From Ochotona curzoniae (Eukaryota; Chordata; Mammalia; Lagomorpha; Ochotonidae): a stretch of 64,000 nt of DNA. The position numbers and the translations under genes were made by a program. A model generated the notes under the pieces. That model was not told the origin of the DNA. It ran no database searches and worked only from the letters and a program-made list of their open reading frames with translations. The stretch is from positions 5,394,001 through 5,458,000 of the forward strand of contig NW_024465751.1 in assembly GCF_017591425.1 (NCBI RefSeq), written 5' to 3'. Positions 10,371-22,076 of this stretch are shown piece by piece (the first letter of the stretch is position 1; the number at the start of each line of letters is the position of its first letter).

Positions 10371-11316
10371 ATTTGATTTCTGTAATCATACTTTAGAGGA
10401 AAAAGCCAAACTAACTTTAAAAAAAGAAAAGTTGCGAGGTTTAGCACATGAGCTCGTGTCTTACTTGTTGCAAGGCCCTGTGCAGCTCTCAGGCTCTGCT
10501 GGACTGTTCCCTGCACAGTGACCAACTGATCTCAGCTACTTCCAGCCTGAAGCACAGTCATGGTCTGTATGTGACTTCCACAATGTCCAATGATAGGGAG
10601 AGAGCTGTAGGTCCCTCCCCCAATAGCGTCCCACATTTCATGCTTCAGCAAGCAGTCACAGCCCCAACTCCCCTGCAAGGGAGGCTTCCTGTGTGCTCTC
10701 AAAACAGAAGCAGCATCAGTCAATCTGCAAGCAGTCTCCAACACATTTGATTTGAAAGAAAAATCTCTTCCTATCTATTATCTCCAGTTTCTCCAGCTTC
10801 CATTTTCCAGTAAGTTTTGGTTTGCATCATATATGTAAACTCCACTGTGCACAGACTTGGTTGGTGTGATGAAAAACTGTATCCTGCTGAATCTTCATCT
10901 CTGCTTCCTGCCTCTTTAGGAAATAGCCAAATGTAGCATAAAGATTACTTGCAATGTTACATTTGATGTTTTCCCTCCTTCTGACTCAGTGTTTAAAAAG
11001 CTTCTTAAAGAGCCTCGGATTTGCAAATGCAATAGAGATTTTTTTCCATCTAAGATGAAATTCAAGCTATGAATTGGGACTGGAGCTGCCTTTCAGCATA
11101 GAAGTGAGTCTCAACATTGCATTTCATTTCAACCAAGCATCTTAGGGGAACAGAAAATCTGCTTTTGTGGGAATGAAGACAATGACTGCTTTCTCCTTCT
11201 GGAAAACGTAATCAAGGGTTCTTTAGTGAGCCCAGTGTGAAAATACTGCGAAACAATTGCCTCACTTCTCATTTTTACTGACATATGAAGAAGGCAAGTG
11301 CATTACATCTTGGTAG
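10371..11316. other. Single-copy sequence, no gene recognised
   Basis: Two short plus frames (10303-10521, 10448-10750) overlap the SINE end and lack coding signs. No repeat family is recognised in the rest. Confidence 0.4.
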
Positions 11317-11672
11317 TTTTTAAATTTAAGGAGTGGAGGACATGTGGGCAAGAAGAGAGAAAGAGAAACAGAAAAAAAGCAAGAGTGAGAGACAGAGAGA
11401 GAGGGAGCAATCCCATCCACCAGTTCGCTCCCTTAGTGTCTGCAATGGCTGATATTGGGCCAGACCAAAGCCGACCGCTTGAATGCAATCCTGACTTTCC
11501 ATAGTGGTGACAGAGACATAATGATTTGTACCATCACTGTTGCCTTCCAGCATCTTCATTATCAAGAAGCTAGAGTCAAGTGTCAGAATTAGAAATCTAA
11601 CTCTGCTACTTCATGTGGCACTTGGTCCCTAAACTAGTGTTTTAACTACTAGACAAAACATTCGCCCTATGA
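11317..11672 (-). mobile_element. C-SINE, old and diverged copy
   Basis: A GA-rich reversed tail (AGAGAAAGAGAAAC...GAGAGACAGAGAGAGAGGGAG) is followed by CCACCAGTTCGCTCCC, GCAATGGCTGATATTGGGCC and a drifted core. The head region reads CTAGTGTTTTAACTACTAG. The middle has decayed well away from consensus. Confidence 0.6.
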
Positions 11673-11794
11673 GAATCTTCTTTGTTTCACTAACTATAAG
11701 AGGAAATGGACTGGTTCAAGAGGAGTGGGAAAGACACCAACTGCTTGGATAACCAGAGAAGCAGTTCTTATAAGTGACACTAACAGCTAGAAGA

Positions 11795-11960
11795 CAAAAG
11801 TCAGTAACAATCATTAGATACCATTTGGTGAACTCATGTCTGCAGATACGTAACATTTTATGATGACGCTGAAATTCTTGTGTGGTGTTATTAGTACTAA
11901 CATTCAGAGACTCAGTAAATTGTTTATGTCAAGTAGTTTATTTTCAACTAGATGCAAATT
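11795..11960 (-). repeat. Possible MIR fragment
   Basis: GTGTTATTAGTACTAACATTCAGAGACTCAGTAAATTGTTTATGTCAAGTAG loosely follows the reversed MIR core (ATTATTATCCCCATTTTACA...AAACTGAGGC...AAGTAACTTGCCCAAGGTCA). The match is weak. Confidence 0.35.
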
Positions 11961-12237
11961 TTAGGAATCCATGTGCTATTTTCTACCCCTACTTCTACCC
12001 CTCTGCTGTAACACCACGATCCGTGAGATGATGGCAAACACGTCCACCTTAACTCCAAGTGAAGAATATCCCCCACTACTCGCCCTAAACTTTCAGGTGT
12101 TCTTCAGCAAAAGAAAAAACTTCTCTTCTAAGTCTGAAACTTCAGGAGCGTTTGTTGTCACAGCAAAGCACAGCTGACTGACAGTGTATTTACCTCAAAA
12201 AAAAGAAACCTTGTGTTAATAACACGTAGGGCTCAGA

Positions 12238-12570
12238 TTTTTTTTAAAGATTTATTGATTTTTATTGTGAAGTCAGATGTATAGAGAGGAGGAGAGACAG
12301 AGAGGAAGATCTTCCATCTGATGATTCACTCCCCAAGTGACGGCAACGGCCAGCACTGTGCCGATCCAAAGCCAGGAGCCAGGAGCTTCTTTTTGGGTCT
12401 CCCACATGAGTAAAGGGTCCCAAGGCTTTGGGCCATCCTCAACTGCTTTCCCAGGTCACAAGCAGGGAGCTTGATAGGAAGTGGGTCTCCCAGAATTAGA
12501 ACCGGCACCCATATGGGATCCTGGTGCATTCAAAGCGAGGACTTTAGCCGCTGGACCACCTCTCCGGGCA
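12238..12570 (-). mobile_element. C-SINE, young copy
   Basis: A T-run, then the young-type tail (TTTATTGTGAAGTCAGATGT, GAGGAGAGACAGAGAGGAAG), TGATTCACTCCCCAAGTG, GCCGATCCAAAGCCAGGAGC and the near-intact head CGAGGACTTTAGCCGCTGGA, ending CTCCGGGC. It retains most of the consensus as I know it. The B-box region (reversed) is TAGAACCGGCACC. Confidence 0.92.
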
Positions 12571-12629
12571 CTATACTTAGAGTTTTGTATGAAGCATGTG
12601 CACAAAATCACTTGGGCTAGAAATGGTGA

Positions 12630-12972
12630 AATGCCCATGCAATTAGATCATAAAGTGATATATAACTGTGTAATAGAGATGCAGTATGCGTCTCTACTTA
12701 CAAAGCGAAGATGGACTCCTAAGAAACTGTTACCTATGTCTTGACAATAGGATGCTGGAATCTCGCCATTTCCATGCCTACAATGTCATGATACACTTAA
12801 ATAGCAGAATAATGGACTTATGATTGATTGTGAAGGACTGTACTATTGCAATGATAAGGGGGAAATCACTTGGCGGGGCATGAGGACTTGGGGAGGGAGT
12901 AAGAGAAATCCCAGCTTGTGGAACTGTAACATGGAATAACAAAATAATAATATAATAAAGTAAATGAATGAT
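12630..12972 (+). mobile_element. 5'-truncated L1 3' end, diverged
   Basis: ACTTGGGGAGGGAGTAAGAG, AAATCCCAGCTTGTGGAACT and GTAACATGGAATAACAAAAT then an A/T-rich tail parallel the L1 3' terminus at 8690-8770 (GGGGAGGGGT, GGAATCCCAG, ACTGTGTCACATAATGCAAT). It looks like an older relative of the same 3' UTR. The 5' edge is uncertain and the upstream junction abuts the SINE. Confidence 0.6.
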
Positions 12973-13885
12973 TTTTCGGTGGGGGGAAGGATTCACATGC
13001 CCTGGGTACTCTAAGATGGTTAGCAGAGACAATACAATTTCTATTTCATTTTGTTGCTGGCCTTTTCTCTACGATGGCTTCATTTTCAGGTAAGTTCTTC
13101 TAATGTGGGGACAAAATTAATTTAATTATGCTCATTTCTTACCAGCTCATTAAGCTTTAGTATCAAAAATCAAATGCTTTCCAGATAACTGCAAGGAAAA
13201 TCTCAGGCAGTACCTTCTGCCCTATTTAGAATTACAAGCTTATCTTTAAATCAGGGGAAACGGTGAGGCTACAGGCTCTCACCTGCCAGATATGGGTCAT
13301 GTCTCCATGCACTGAGTCAGGAGCAGCTGTACTGCCATGAAACCACATTGGCAAAGAGCGGGTAAATGTGATGTTCCAAAGGAAACTGAAATGGCATGGC
13401 CAGGGTGCTGAGCAGACACTTTGGAAAAGATGCAGAAGTGGTCACTCAATTCCACAAAGTCTATACGCACATAGCTCATTTTGTCCTAAGTTCTTCTTTA
13501 ACTTACATAACACATAGAAATTCTATTGCTGCTCCCTTCTTCAGAGTCTGTACTTGTTGTTGCATTTATTTATAGCAACATGGTAATCAGTTACTCTGAT
13601 TAATGGCTTGATAGTATAGTTTAATTTTAAGCATAACTCAAGTGGAAAAGCACGCCATTCTCTTCTTCGACTCTCAGTCCATTCCCTATGGGTATCTTTT
13701 CTCTCGCAGTGGTGCTACAGCCCACGTGTGGGCAAAGCAATCTGGGGAAATTAAAGCCAACTGGAGGACACAGATTCACCAGCTCAGAGGTGTCAAGTGA
13801 CCATAAATCACACAGGGACAATACTTTTTGTCTCTTTTTGCTGTTCAGAGGTTTTGTGAGTCTACAATGTGTGTAAACTCTTTCA
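12973..13885. other. Single-copy sequence, no gene recognised
   Basis: Short frames only (60-64 codons). No repeat family or splice-bounded exon is evident. Confidence 0.4.
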
Positions 13886-14175
13886 GGCCTTCAGAGAAAA
13901 GGTGCTATATAAATTCCAAGTGATTATTCATACCATTATCCAATACAAATTGAACCTCCATCCCTTGGAGACGGTTATATTGCTGATTTTGCCGACAGCA
14001 GTTGATAAGGTTGACATTTGGTTTTAATGGCACCAGCTAATAAGCTGTCAGAAGGTTTCACAATCTTATCTAGCAATATATTACACTACAAATATTAAAA
14101 ATTACTGTTCAAATTACCATAATCTGCTTTGAACACTCCACTGAATTAATCTGATAGTGTATATCAAGCTTTGTT
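13886..14175. promoter_or_regulatory. Candidate conserved non-coding element
   Basis: This repeat-free stretch is rich in homeodomain-type TAAT/ATTA cores and balanced AT-rich words (GTTTTAATGGCACCAGCTAA, TAAGCTGTCAGAAGG, CACTGAATTAATCTG). The texture resembles vertebrate conserved enhancers. No conservation test could be run, so this is a guess from composition. Confidence 0.25.
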
Positions 14176-14240
14176 CTTTGTCTTTTTTTACCCTAGGGAG
14201 ACTTAACACATCTGTTAAACATGAGGATGAATGTTTATAA

Positions 14241-14270
14241 GTGGTGTGTGTGTGTGTGTGTGTGCGTGCG
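14241..14270. repeat. (GT)n microsatellite
   Basis: An alternating GT tract with two GC interruptions near its end. Confidence 0.9.
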
Positions 14271-15089
14271 CTTTCTGTGTGTGCTTCTAAGGATGAATAT
14301 TCATTTTGTGTCAAAATAACTGACAATTTGGATTGATCAACTTTTCAAAATACACATAAACCCACAATACCTGCTTCTACACTGATAGCTACCTTTATAA
14401 CTCAGAAATTTTGAGACCATTCCAAATCTTTATCATTGGAAGAGGAAAGTTTTTACGTGTAACTGAAAATATATCATACTAATTCTGTTTATCGAAAACC
14501 TCCTGAAAATTAGTACTTCCATACTTACTACTTTTCTTCTCACTACAACACCTTAAAATAACTTTATCAATTTAAACTCATACTTGTAAGTGACAGAAAA
14601 CTCAACCCCAACTATCTGGGGGGAAAAAAAAAGATATTTATTAACTTGCATGAAAATTCAGAGTAGAATTCAGGGGCCTCTGACATAGATCAATAAAGTC
14701 TCAATTGATAATCCCGGGATCGTTTTCTCAATCTGCACCTTTTATAGAGGCTCTGTTCTCAGGATCACTATAGGGAACCTTAGTGTTGAAAAGCACAGAA
14801 CCCAATCCAGCAAGAAGACTATATTTTTTCCTTCACCCTGCTCTAAAAAGATACAGCAAGCTTATTTATTCTGGGCTTCAATTGCCTTGAGTTAGATCTT
14901 GTTACCAGCTCAAAGTCAAATATCTAAGCCTATGAATGCAATGAGCTAGTTTTTACTTAACCTTCATCTACCTTACTGCTTGTACCTGCAGGAGGAAGTC
15001 AGAGACTATTTCACGCAAGGCACAGGAGCTGAAAGAGTAAGAGGAACAGGGATGGTACCAAACCAAAATAGTGGTGTCACCATAAGAGT
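14271..15089. other. Single-copy sequence, no gene recognised
   Basis: AT-rich DNA with an A-run at 14622-14632 and no recognisable repeat or exon. Confidence 0.4.
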
Positions 15090-15285
15090 GGATTGAGCAG
15101 TGACAAAGGGTAAGAGCAGAAATAGTAATGAACATCCATTTCAGATCGGTCCAGTCTACGTTTTAGCCATGAAGAAGCAGAGGCTCAGAAAAGTAATATG
15201 GCTTGTATAACAACAAGTATCTAATGAATGGCTGGACTAGAATTTGTAACAAATCCCGTTTTGTACACTGTGTTTACTGATGCAT
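15090..15285 (-). repeat. MIR fragment
   Basis: CATGAAGAAGCAGAGGCTCAGAAAAGTAATATGGCTTGTATAACA, then TAATGAATGGCTGGACTAGAATTTG, follows the reversed MIR core (GATGAGGAAACTGAGGC, AGTAACTTGCCCAAGGTCAC, GTGGCAGAGCTGGGATTTGA). The match is diffuse but continuous. Confidence 0.65.
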
Positions 15286-15507
15286 CAAAGCTGGAGTGCA
15301 AGTACTTAAATTCGCAGAAGCACCTGTGACAGCCTGAGAAGGAGAGGACCGCGGTGTCCACTTCATCTGGGAAAACGGAGCTGGAAAATGGTGCTTTCTG
15401 TAAGGCAGTTAATTCAGAAGAATTTACGCTGGTGACAAAGACAGTGGACTGGAAGAAGAGAGGCATCAGATACTCCACCCAAATATCAGTTGGCCTTAAT
15501 TAAAATA

Positions 15508-15825
15508 AAATGTATCTTTACGTACGGAAGGGAAGACTTTCAGAGAAAAGAAGAGACAAAGGTCATTCACCCACCGACTCCTCTCTCTTCAAGCAGCTGC
15601 AATGGCTGGAGCTGAGCCGATCCAAAAACAGTAGTAAGGAGCTTCTTCCTGGTCTGCTATGTGGGTGCAGGGTCCAAGCACTTGGGCTGTCCTCTATTGC
15701 TTTCCCAAGCCATAGGCAGGAAGCTGGACTGAAAGTAGAGCCACTGGGCATGGAATTAACACCAGTATGAGATGCCGGTCCCCCAGTGGATTAGCCTAGT
15801 ATGCCATGGTACTGGCCTGAGCTAC
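15508..15825 (-). mobile_element. C-SINE, intermediate age
   Basis: The reversed core is clear: GCAATGGCTGGAGCTGAGCC, GATCC, GAGCTTCTTCCTGGTCTGC, GTGGGTGCAGGGTCCAAGCA, GGCTGTCCTCTATTGCTTTC, CCAAGCCATAGGCAGGAAGC. The tail has lost its T-run. Confidence 0.85.
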
Positions 15826-16319
15826 CCTCATCTGCAGTGATTAATCTTGCAGATCACATAATCTCTCAAAAATGTGAAATAACGACTTGTGACATTTAAC
15901 CCTGGCATACAGGAAACCAAAGAAAGGAACTGATACAATCCGGAATGTCTTATAAACAAGATTAAGATCCTGTTATGAACATGTAAATGACTCGTAGTCC
16001 CTTGCACAGCTCACAATCCAGTGCTGAGCATACAAGGATGTTGTCGCGTTGGTGACTTTTCTTTAAGTCGTGAAGTTTCTTAACAAAGATCCCCCCTGCC
16101 CTAATAAGCAGGGCTTTCATATCTGTTAGACGAAGGACTCCTCAAGATGCGGGTGCTTCAGGAACCTGCCCAGAACTCCGTCGCTTCTCTCTTTACACTT
16201 TCTTTGGGATGAGTCTATTCCATCCCTTTAGACTGTGTTCAGTAACCCCAGAAGTTAGCTGTGTTCATTGACCAGTGGGTCTCCCACCATCAGGTATTAG
16301 TGGCCATTTCCAATTTAAA
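15826..16319. other. Single-copy sequence, no gene recognised
   Basis: No open coding frame or known repeat is seen. Confidence 0.4.
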
Positions 16320-17170
16320 ATAGTTAAATTACAATGCCACACTTCCATCTTCATTCATTTCTCCTAAATGTTGATGCCCTGGTCTTTCTTATCCTAATGA
16401 GTTTATTCTTGAGCCTTGTGTCCTGCATATCCCATGTTTTATAAGTCACTGAGTACCTCCACCCCGGAGCCTGAGCTTACTTTCTTGCTTCCATCTCCAC
16501 TATCCCGACTCAGGTTCAGCTCTACAGCATTTGACCCTTATCCCTGCAACGCTACTGCTGAAAGGAGCTTTGGTTTCCATTCATCTGCTGTGGTCCATTG
16601 TTCAGACAACAGTCACATTAATTCTTTTATAGTGTGCATCACAACACCTGCTCCTGGCTCCATCTTTTTCAGTGTTTTTTTTTTCATTACCCTTGGGTCA
16701 CATGTTGTGTGATCCAATCCTTGCACAGATCTTCCTCTATGCATCCCATGATATTTCTGCTACTTTACCAGTCTTCATCTCCTCCAGATCCTTTTCTCTT
16801 CCTGCTTTAGAGATTCTCTAGTAACTAGACCTTCTACAGGAAATCCTGCTGCTGTTGATTTTCTCAGAACTACTTCCTTCAGACGATGCAAATCTTTGCA
16901 GATATCAAATCTTTAGAAGAGCTCTTCCCATTCTCTCTATCCAAATGAGTATAGTCATCCATCCATCTCACATAATCTACTTTGGTTCCCTGTATAATAC
17001 TCATCAGTATTTATTATTTTTCTCTTTTTTTATTTGTTGGTTGATTTTTCTGCCTTGCCGCCACAAATTTGTAAGTTATGCGATCAAGGACTTCAGGTAT
17101 TCACAGCTGTTCCATGCAGACTAGAAATGGCAAGCACTGTTGAATGAATGGCAAATGAGAATAAATGAAT
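16320..17170 (+). repeat. L2 (LINE-2) 3' region
   Basis: The order of words follows the L2 3' end: CTCCATCTCCACTATCCCGA, a repressor-like run of pyrimidine-rich text, TTCAGACGATGCAAATCTTT near the region usually reading CTCAGCTCAAATGTCACC, then TATTTATTATTTTTCTC...TTTGTAAGTT and the terminal CACTGTTGAATGAATGG. It is an ancient, non-mobile relic. The 98- and 89-codon frames inside it are not genes. Confidence 0.65.
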
Positions 17171-17559
17171 TATATCCTTTATTTCAAAGTCTGAGCCCAT
17201 ATAGGTAGCAACTTTGCCACACATGATTTATAAATAGATGAGGTCACTAATTCTGTAAAGGTAAGGAAAATCATAAATTTGCATATATCTGCAACCAACC
17301 AGGCAAATTGAATCAGTCTTTATATCAATCTTATTCTGAACTATTCCTGAATTGAATTTCCATTTGAAGTAACAGAGCTGCCCTGTGTCGGGGAAAGACC
17401 TAGAATGCAAAGTCAACAAGGCACAGGCCTGAATGCTTTTTCTCCCACTTAGAGTCCACGTGGCCTTCCCCATGTTACTCAGCCTTTCTGATTTGCTGCT
17501 GCGTCAATGGTAGAGAGGCTATAATAACTCACGTTACTGAGATGTGTGAGAATTCCTAT

Positions 17560-17668
17560 CAGCAAAAATAAATAAAGAAATAAATGAAGAAGAAGAAAAG
17601 ACGAAAGAAAGGAAGGGAGGAAATAAAGGAAGGAAGAAGCCAACCAACCAACCAACTGACCAACCCCT
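17560..17668. repeat. Purine-rich (GAAG/GGAA)n tract with (CCAA)n
   Basis: An imperfect A/G-only run from about 17562 to 17640, followed by CCAACCAACCAACC. It resembles a tetranucleotide low-complexity repeat. Confidence 0.8.
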
Positions 17669-18360
17669 GGTAATTGGAAGGTACCCAGTGATTTTATTTG
17701 TCCCCTTCTTGTGACATGTACACTGCTTTTTCTTCAAGGAGTATCCACATAGTTCTCATTGAGAATAGTAGATATACTTGGCAACACAGATATGAAAGGG
17801 AAGGAACCCATGGATGGAAAGCCTCTGTGTCCTTCCATAGCTGTGAACCACTCTCTCTTCCAGTTTCGTTCTCCCTTCTCCACATGCTCTCATGGTTAAT
17901 GATGATGCAGAACGTCTTCAATGTCTTTCTTCTTTGAGTTCTGGTTGGACCTAATCAATGACAAACACCAAGCAATTACAGGTGGGCAAAGAATCTGGAA
18001 AGGAATGCGTTCTTCCGACTCTCTTCCTTGAGGCTTGACAATGAGAAGGGCACCCTTCAGTCAGTGCCTTCCCCTCCTCCAACTTCCAGGAATCACATTT
18101 TGACTTTTTATCACACAAGTGACACGTGGTATGTGCTAAATGTGATGTAATTTTGATTAGTGATTTTAAATACAAATCTCCTGAGTAACTTTCGAATAGT
18201 ACCCACCTTTATGCCATGGTCAAACCAACTGAAACTCTCGGGGCATGGAAACCCTGAGAGCTGAGTATTCCAAAACAGCACAAACTTTCCAATCTGGAGC
18301 ATCTAAATCAGATACTACCGCTCTTGCATACAAGGTTGCAACGAGGATTCCCTGTATCTC
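17669..18360. other. Single-copy sequence, no gene recognised
   Basis: Short frames on both strands, none with a recognisable domain; no repeat match. Confidence 0.4.
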
Positions 18361-18620
18361 ACACTGAATTTGTTCCAGGCTCATCTCCTCACTACCTATC
18401 TCTAAATTCTTCCCTCATCCTGGTTGCCCCTTCCTTTCATTCTGTGTTAGCAACAATTCTTTCTGTAGCTCCAATTTACTGCTCACCAAGACCTCAAAAG
18501 TTTGTGTGGTAGCATGCCTGGATCCCTGTCCTCGCAAATGTGCTCAATTGTTTTTTCCCTAGTAACAGTCATCACCTTCAAAGAGATAAAACACATCCAT
18601 GCCATCTGCTCAGAACCCCT
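18361..18620 (+). repeat. Possible L2 fragment
   Basis: CTCATCTCCTCACTACCTAT, CTCATCCTGGTTGCCCCTTC and CTGCTCACCAAGACCTCAAA vaguely follow the pyrimidine-rich L2 3' region. The evidence is compositional plus word order only. Confidence 0.35.
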
Positions 18621-19560
18621 GGTGCACTGCCTGTCAAAACCATCAGTGCCCCCAGACCTTCCCATCTTAGACTGAGGTGGGGCAGTTGAACAGGTGTGAC
18701 ATGCACTACATCTCTGTGGAAAACTGCTTTAAGGGACTGGTATCATCAAGGATATGTTTAGCATACCCCTTTCCACATTCAGAATGATCATTAAGGCTTC
18801 ATATCAAGTCACTGTCGTCAAAGTATATACTGATTACTTCACTTTAAATAGACCAAGGAACTACGGTAATGAATCTATCCAAATGTTTCAAAACACTTGG
18901 ATTTATTCTAAAATTTGCCATATAACTAAGAATAAATATATATGATCATTCTTTTCGAAATACAGTGTTTTGCATATCCATGTGATTACTGTTTCTGTGA
19001 TTACAACTTCAGACTCAAAATTTTTTAATCACTGCCAATTTATGATACACTAGAACCAACAAAAATAAAAATAAAAATAATGCATCAAACTGTTACTGGA
19101 GTTATTGCTCCCAGGTCTCCCACACAGGTGCATGGAGAGATCCAGCAGCAAAAGCAACAACAGCAGGACAGTTTAAGATGTGAGTGCCCACGTCAGGAAA
19201 GAAAGGCAGCTCTGCAGGGAGGTAGGGCAGCAACCACAGCAAGCAAGTGTGTCAGAGCCTCTGTGTGATGAGCAGAGCATCTATAACGGAAGGTAGGGCT
19301 GGCAGTGGTCCTGACCCAATGGGAGACAAGAAAGCTCAGGGGGAGAGCTAGTAGTCTTTATAGAACCAAGGGGTGAAGCTGTGACAGGAGATATGGGAAC
19401 AACAGAAGGCATTAACAAAGTAAGTGGCCTATAATTTTTCAAAATGTCAGAGTCATGAAATTCAAAGGAAGACAAGATTATCCCAAACTGAAAAAAAGCG
19501 CTAAAGACAGTCTCCGAACACAACACTGGCATGCATCCTTTTGGCTGAAAGAATGTTATT
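18621..19560. other. Single-copy sequence with (AAAATA)n
   Basis: An (AAAATA)n-like run lies at 19060-19082. No gene or clear repeat otherwise. Confidence 0.4.
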
Positions 19561-20135
19561 AGCACATTTGCAGGAATTTAAGTGGACTCAGGACTTAATG
19601 GTAGTCATGCTGTAAGTTGGGATCTTGATTGTTGCCTTATGATTGCACAACAGAATGATGTTGCTTATAGAAAGCAAACTCAAAAGCATTTTGTCATAAT
19701 GGGACCATCATCATGTTAACAAATTATCCTTAAATAGTTTAGGGGTAACAAAGGAGAACCTCTAATGTGGAGTTACAAATTTTATTTGTCTTTAAAAAAA
19801 ATGCTCTATAAAACGTTGTTGACTGTTTTGGCACAAAGGATTATTCATCAGTCATGTTAAACATGGAAACTTTTGGGCTTAATGAGTTTTCTTCTGAGCT
19901 CCTTCAGCTAACAGAATTCAGATCTGTCCTCAGCAAGATAATCTGGGGCCAATAATTTATAGGGTAACAGTTGGCAACACAACGGTCCCAGAGAGATTTC
20001 TTTTTTTTTTTTTTTGGCTAACTGCTTCCACTTAGAAATGAAACTTTAAATATTCTGCTCTGACCTTTTTGCCTTGGAGGAGAGTTTAATTACCTGCCCA
20101 GTTTACATAAATTATGTCGCCTGTTTGTCTAAAAT
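19561..20135. promoter_or_regulatory. Possible conserved non-coding stretch
   Basis: A repeat-poor block with words such as GGGCTTAATGAGTTTTC, GGGGCCAATAATTTATAGG and TTTAATTACCTGCCC. There is a T-run at 20001-20017. The call is from texture only; no conservation data were available. Confidence 0.18.
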
Positions 20136-21744
20136 TGAATCCTGGGCAGAGATCAATATGGCCTCAGAAAAGCCAAAGCAAACGACTTCTCTCAAATACC
20201 ATCAAAGGTCACTGGGACCTTTCCTGCTTGGATGGGGACACATTCTGCTCCACAACCTGGAGCATGTCACGAGCCTGCTGCCTGCTGCTTGCTGCCTGCT
20301 GCCTGCCGACTTGGGTACAGCCACAAGAGCATGATTGATCATGGGTTAGAGGACATAGGGTACAAACTCCCTAAGGAGTTCACTGTGTGAAATTAATTGA
20401 ACACCATGATAAGCCTGATTCATCATACTCCAAAAGGAAGGGGGGAAATAGCACACATCACACCCAGAGCTCTGTGCCGGAGGCTTTGAGGAGGTAACTG
20501 CAGTTTGTACTCAGGATCTTGTTGGGAGCAAAGCATGTACACGCAGTTTAGTAGCTGCTCCACAGCATTATCCACAGGGAAAAGTACCTGTGTATTTTTC
20601 CTTCATTATCCTCTCTCCCTGTCCAGAAGGAGACACTTGGTAAGGGTTAAATATCGTTGAATTCAAACATCACATGGCAAATGTGTCATGGCAGAGAAGT
20701 AAATAAATTATAAAAATATTTCAGAGTCTGCATCTGGGAGATTCAAGGAGATCTTCAAAGAGAACTTGTAACACAGTTGGTAACAGAGAAAGCTGTGTGA
20801 TTACAATAAACACTTGGAATGAAAACAAAAGGGAATGATAAGAGGGTGTCGCTGATTCGAATCCCAACGGCTTCTTGTGCATAATTACACAGTAGAGGAG
20901 AGGGATGTTCCAGAGGCCTGCTTCTACATGCTGGTCACGTGACATAAGGGAACACGTGACTTCTAATACCAAGGCAGACAGGAGTCAGCTGAGAAGAAAC
21001 AGAAATACTTAAAAAAAACTAAAATATTGACTTGCAGAGAATGGATGGAGACATTCCATTGGGAAACATTGATGAATAGTATCAAAAAGCAGAGAGAAGT
21101 CAAGGAGAGTAACAGTGGGAAAACTGCACTGCTGCTGTGCCTGTGACTTTACAACACAGCAATTCCCAATTAGGAAAGTCAGTACTGGCAGTAGGCACGG
21201 GCTGTCCTTTCTCATAGTTAGCCAACGAGTGAAGACAGGTAAGACAGCAATAAAAAAAAGAAAGGAGAGGCAAAAGCAGGAGCGATAAAAGGAAAAGGAA
21301 GTGGAGAGGGAAGGATAATGATTGACAAGGCAAAACACTGCAAAAGGCAGAGGGTCGAACGCAGCCTAAAATAGGAAACGGGTACTGAAAGACACATGGC
21401 ACATAATTGGTATATCAAGATAAGTTGGAAGTTGAGAGGAAATGAAATGGAACAGATATTTATAATGTATGTCTTCTGGCAGAGTACCAAAAAAAAAAGA
21501 GGGTAACAATTTTAATGTATAGTTCTTAATGGATAAATAAGATTGGAGAGATTAAGTGAGCTCACTTTTTAACAGCTTATATTAAGTGATATTGGATATT
21601 TTAGAATTTGCTTGTTGAGTTAGCCCTTGTATATACTACTGTGGAATTACAGGATCCCTATGTTTTACTTGTTGAATTCTAGGATTAATGGTAAATTAGG
21701 CCTGTGATAATATACTCAAATTTAAAGAAAAATTTTTTTAAAAT
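20136..21744. other. Single-copy sequence with short low-complexity patches
   Basis: There is a short (CCTGCTG)n-like run at 20275-20312 and a purine-rich patch at 21245-21325. The 109- and 100-codon minus frames at 21009-21402 are read from the purine-rich patch and have a pyrimidine-driven Leu/Phe/Ser composition; I do not regard them as genes. Confidence 0.45.
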
Positions 21745-22076
21745 TTTTAGTTAGCACCGTGGGCCAGAGACCTAATCCTCCACGTTCAAGTGCCAGCAAC
21801 CCATGTGGGTGTCGATTCATCTCCCAGCTCCACTTCCAATCCAACTTTCTGCTTGTGGCCTGGGAATACAGTGAAGGATGCCCCATGTCCTTGAGCCCCG
21901 GCACCCACATCAAAGATGCAACAGAAGTTCCTGACTCCTGACTTTAGATCAATAGATCTCTCACCACCATGGCCATTTGGAGAGTAAGTCAGTGGATGGA
22001 GGATCTTTCTCTGTCTTTCCTTCTCTTTATAAATCTGTCGTTCCAATAATAGTACATAAATCTTTTTAAAAAATTG
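21745..22076 (+). mobile_element. C-SINE, plus-strand copy
   Basis: The forward core is readable: CCATGTGGGTGTCGATTCAT, CTCCCAGCTCCACTTCCAAT, CTGCTTGTGGCCTGGGAATA, CAGTGAAGGATG, ACCATGGCCATTTGGAGAG, then CTGTCTTTCCTTCTCTTTATAAATC and an A-rich tail. GTTAGCACCGTGGGCCAGAG is the tRNA-like head with the A-box area. Confidence 0.85.

Noticed and set aside
10116..10435. AAGAAAAGTGGC / AAGAAAAGTTGC as target duplications of the SINE at 10128
   Set aside because: The right copy is about 55 bp beyond the recognisable SINE head and both are A-rich, so the match may be chance.
21009..21402. Overlapping minus frames rich in Leu, Phe and Ser that mimic membrane proteins
   Set aside because: They arise from a purine-rich plus strand. 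Three phases give similar peptides, the sign of low complexity.
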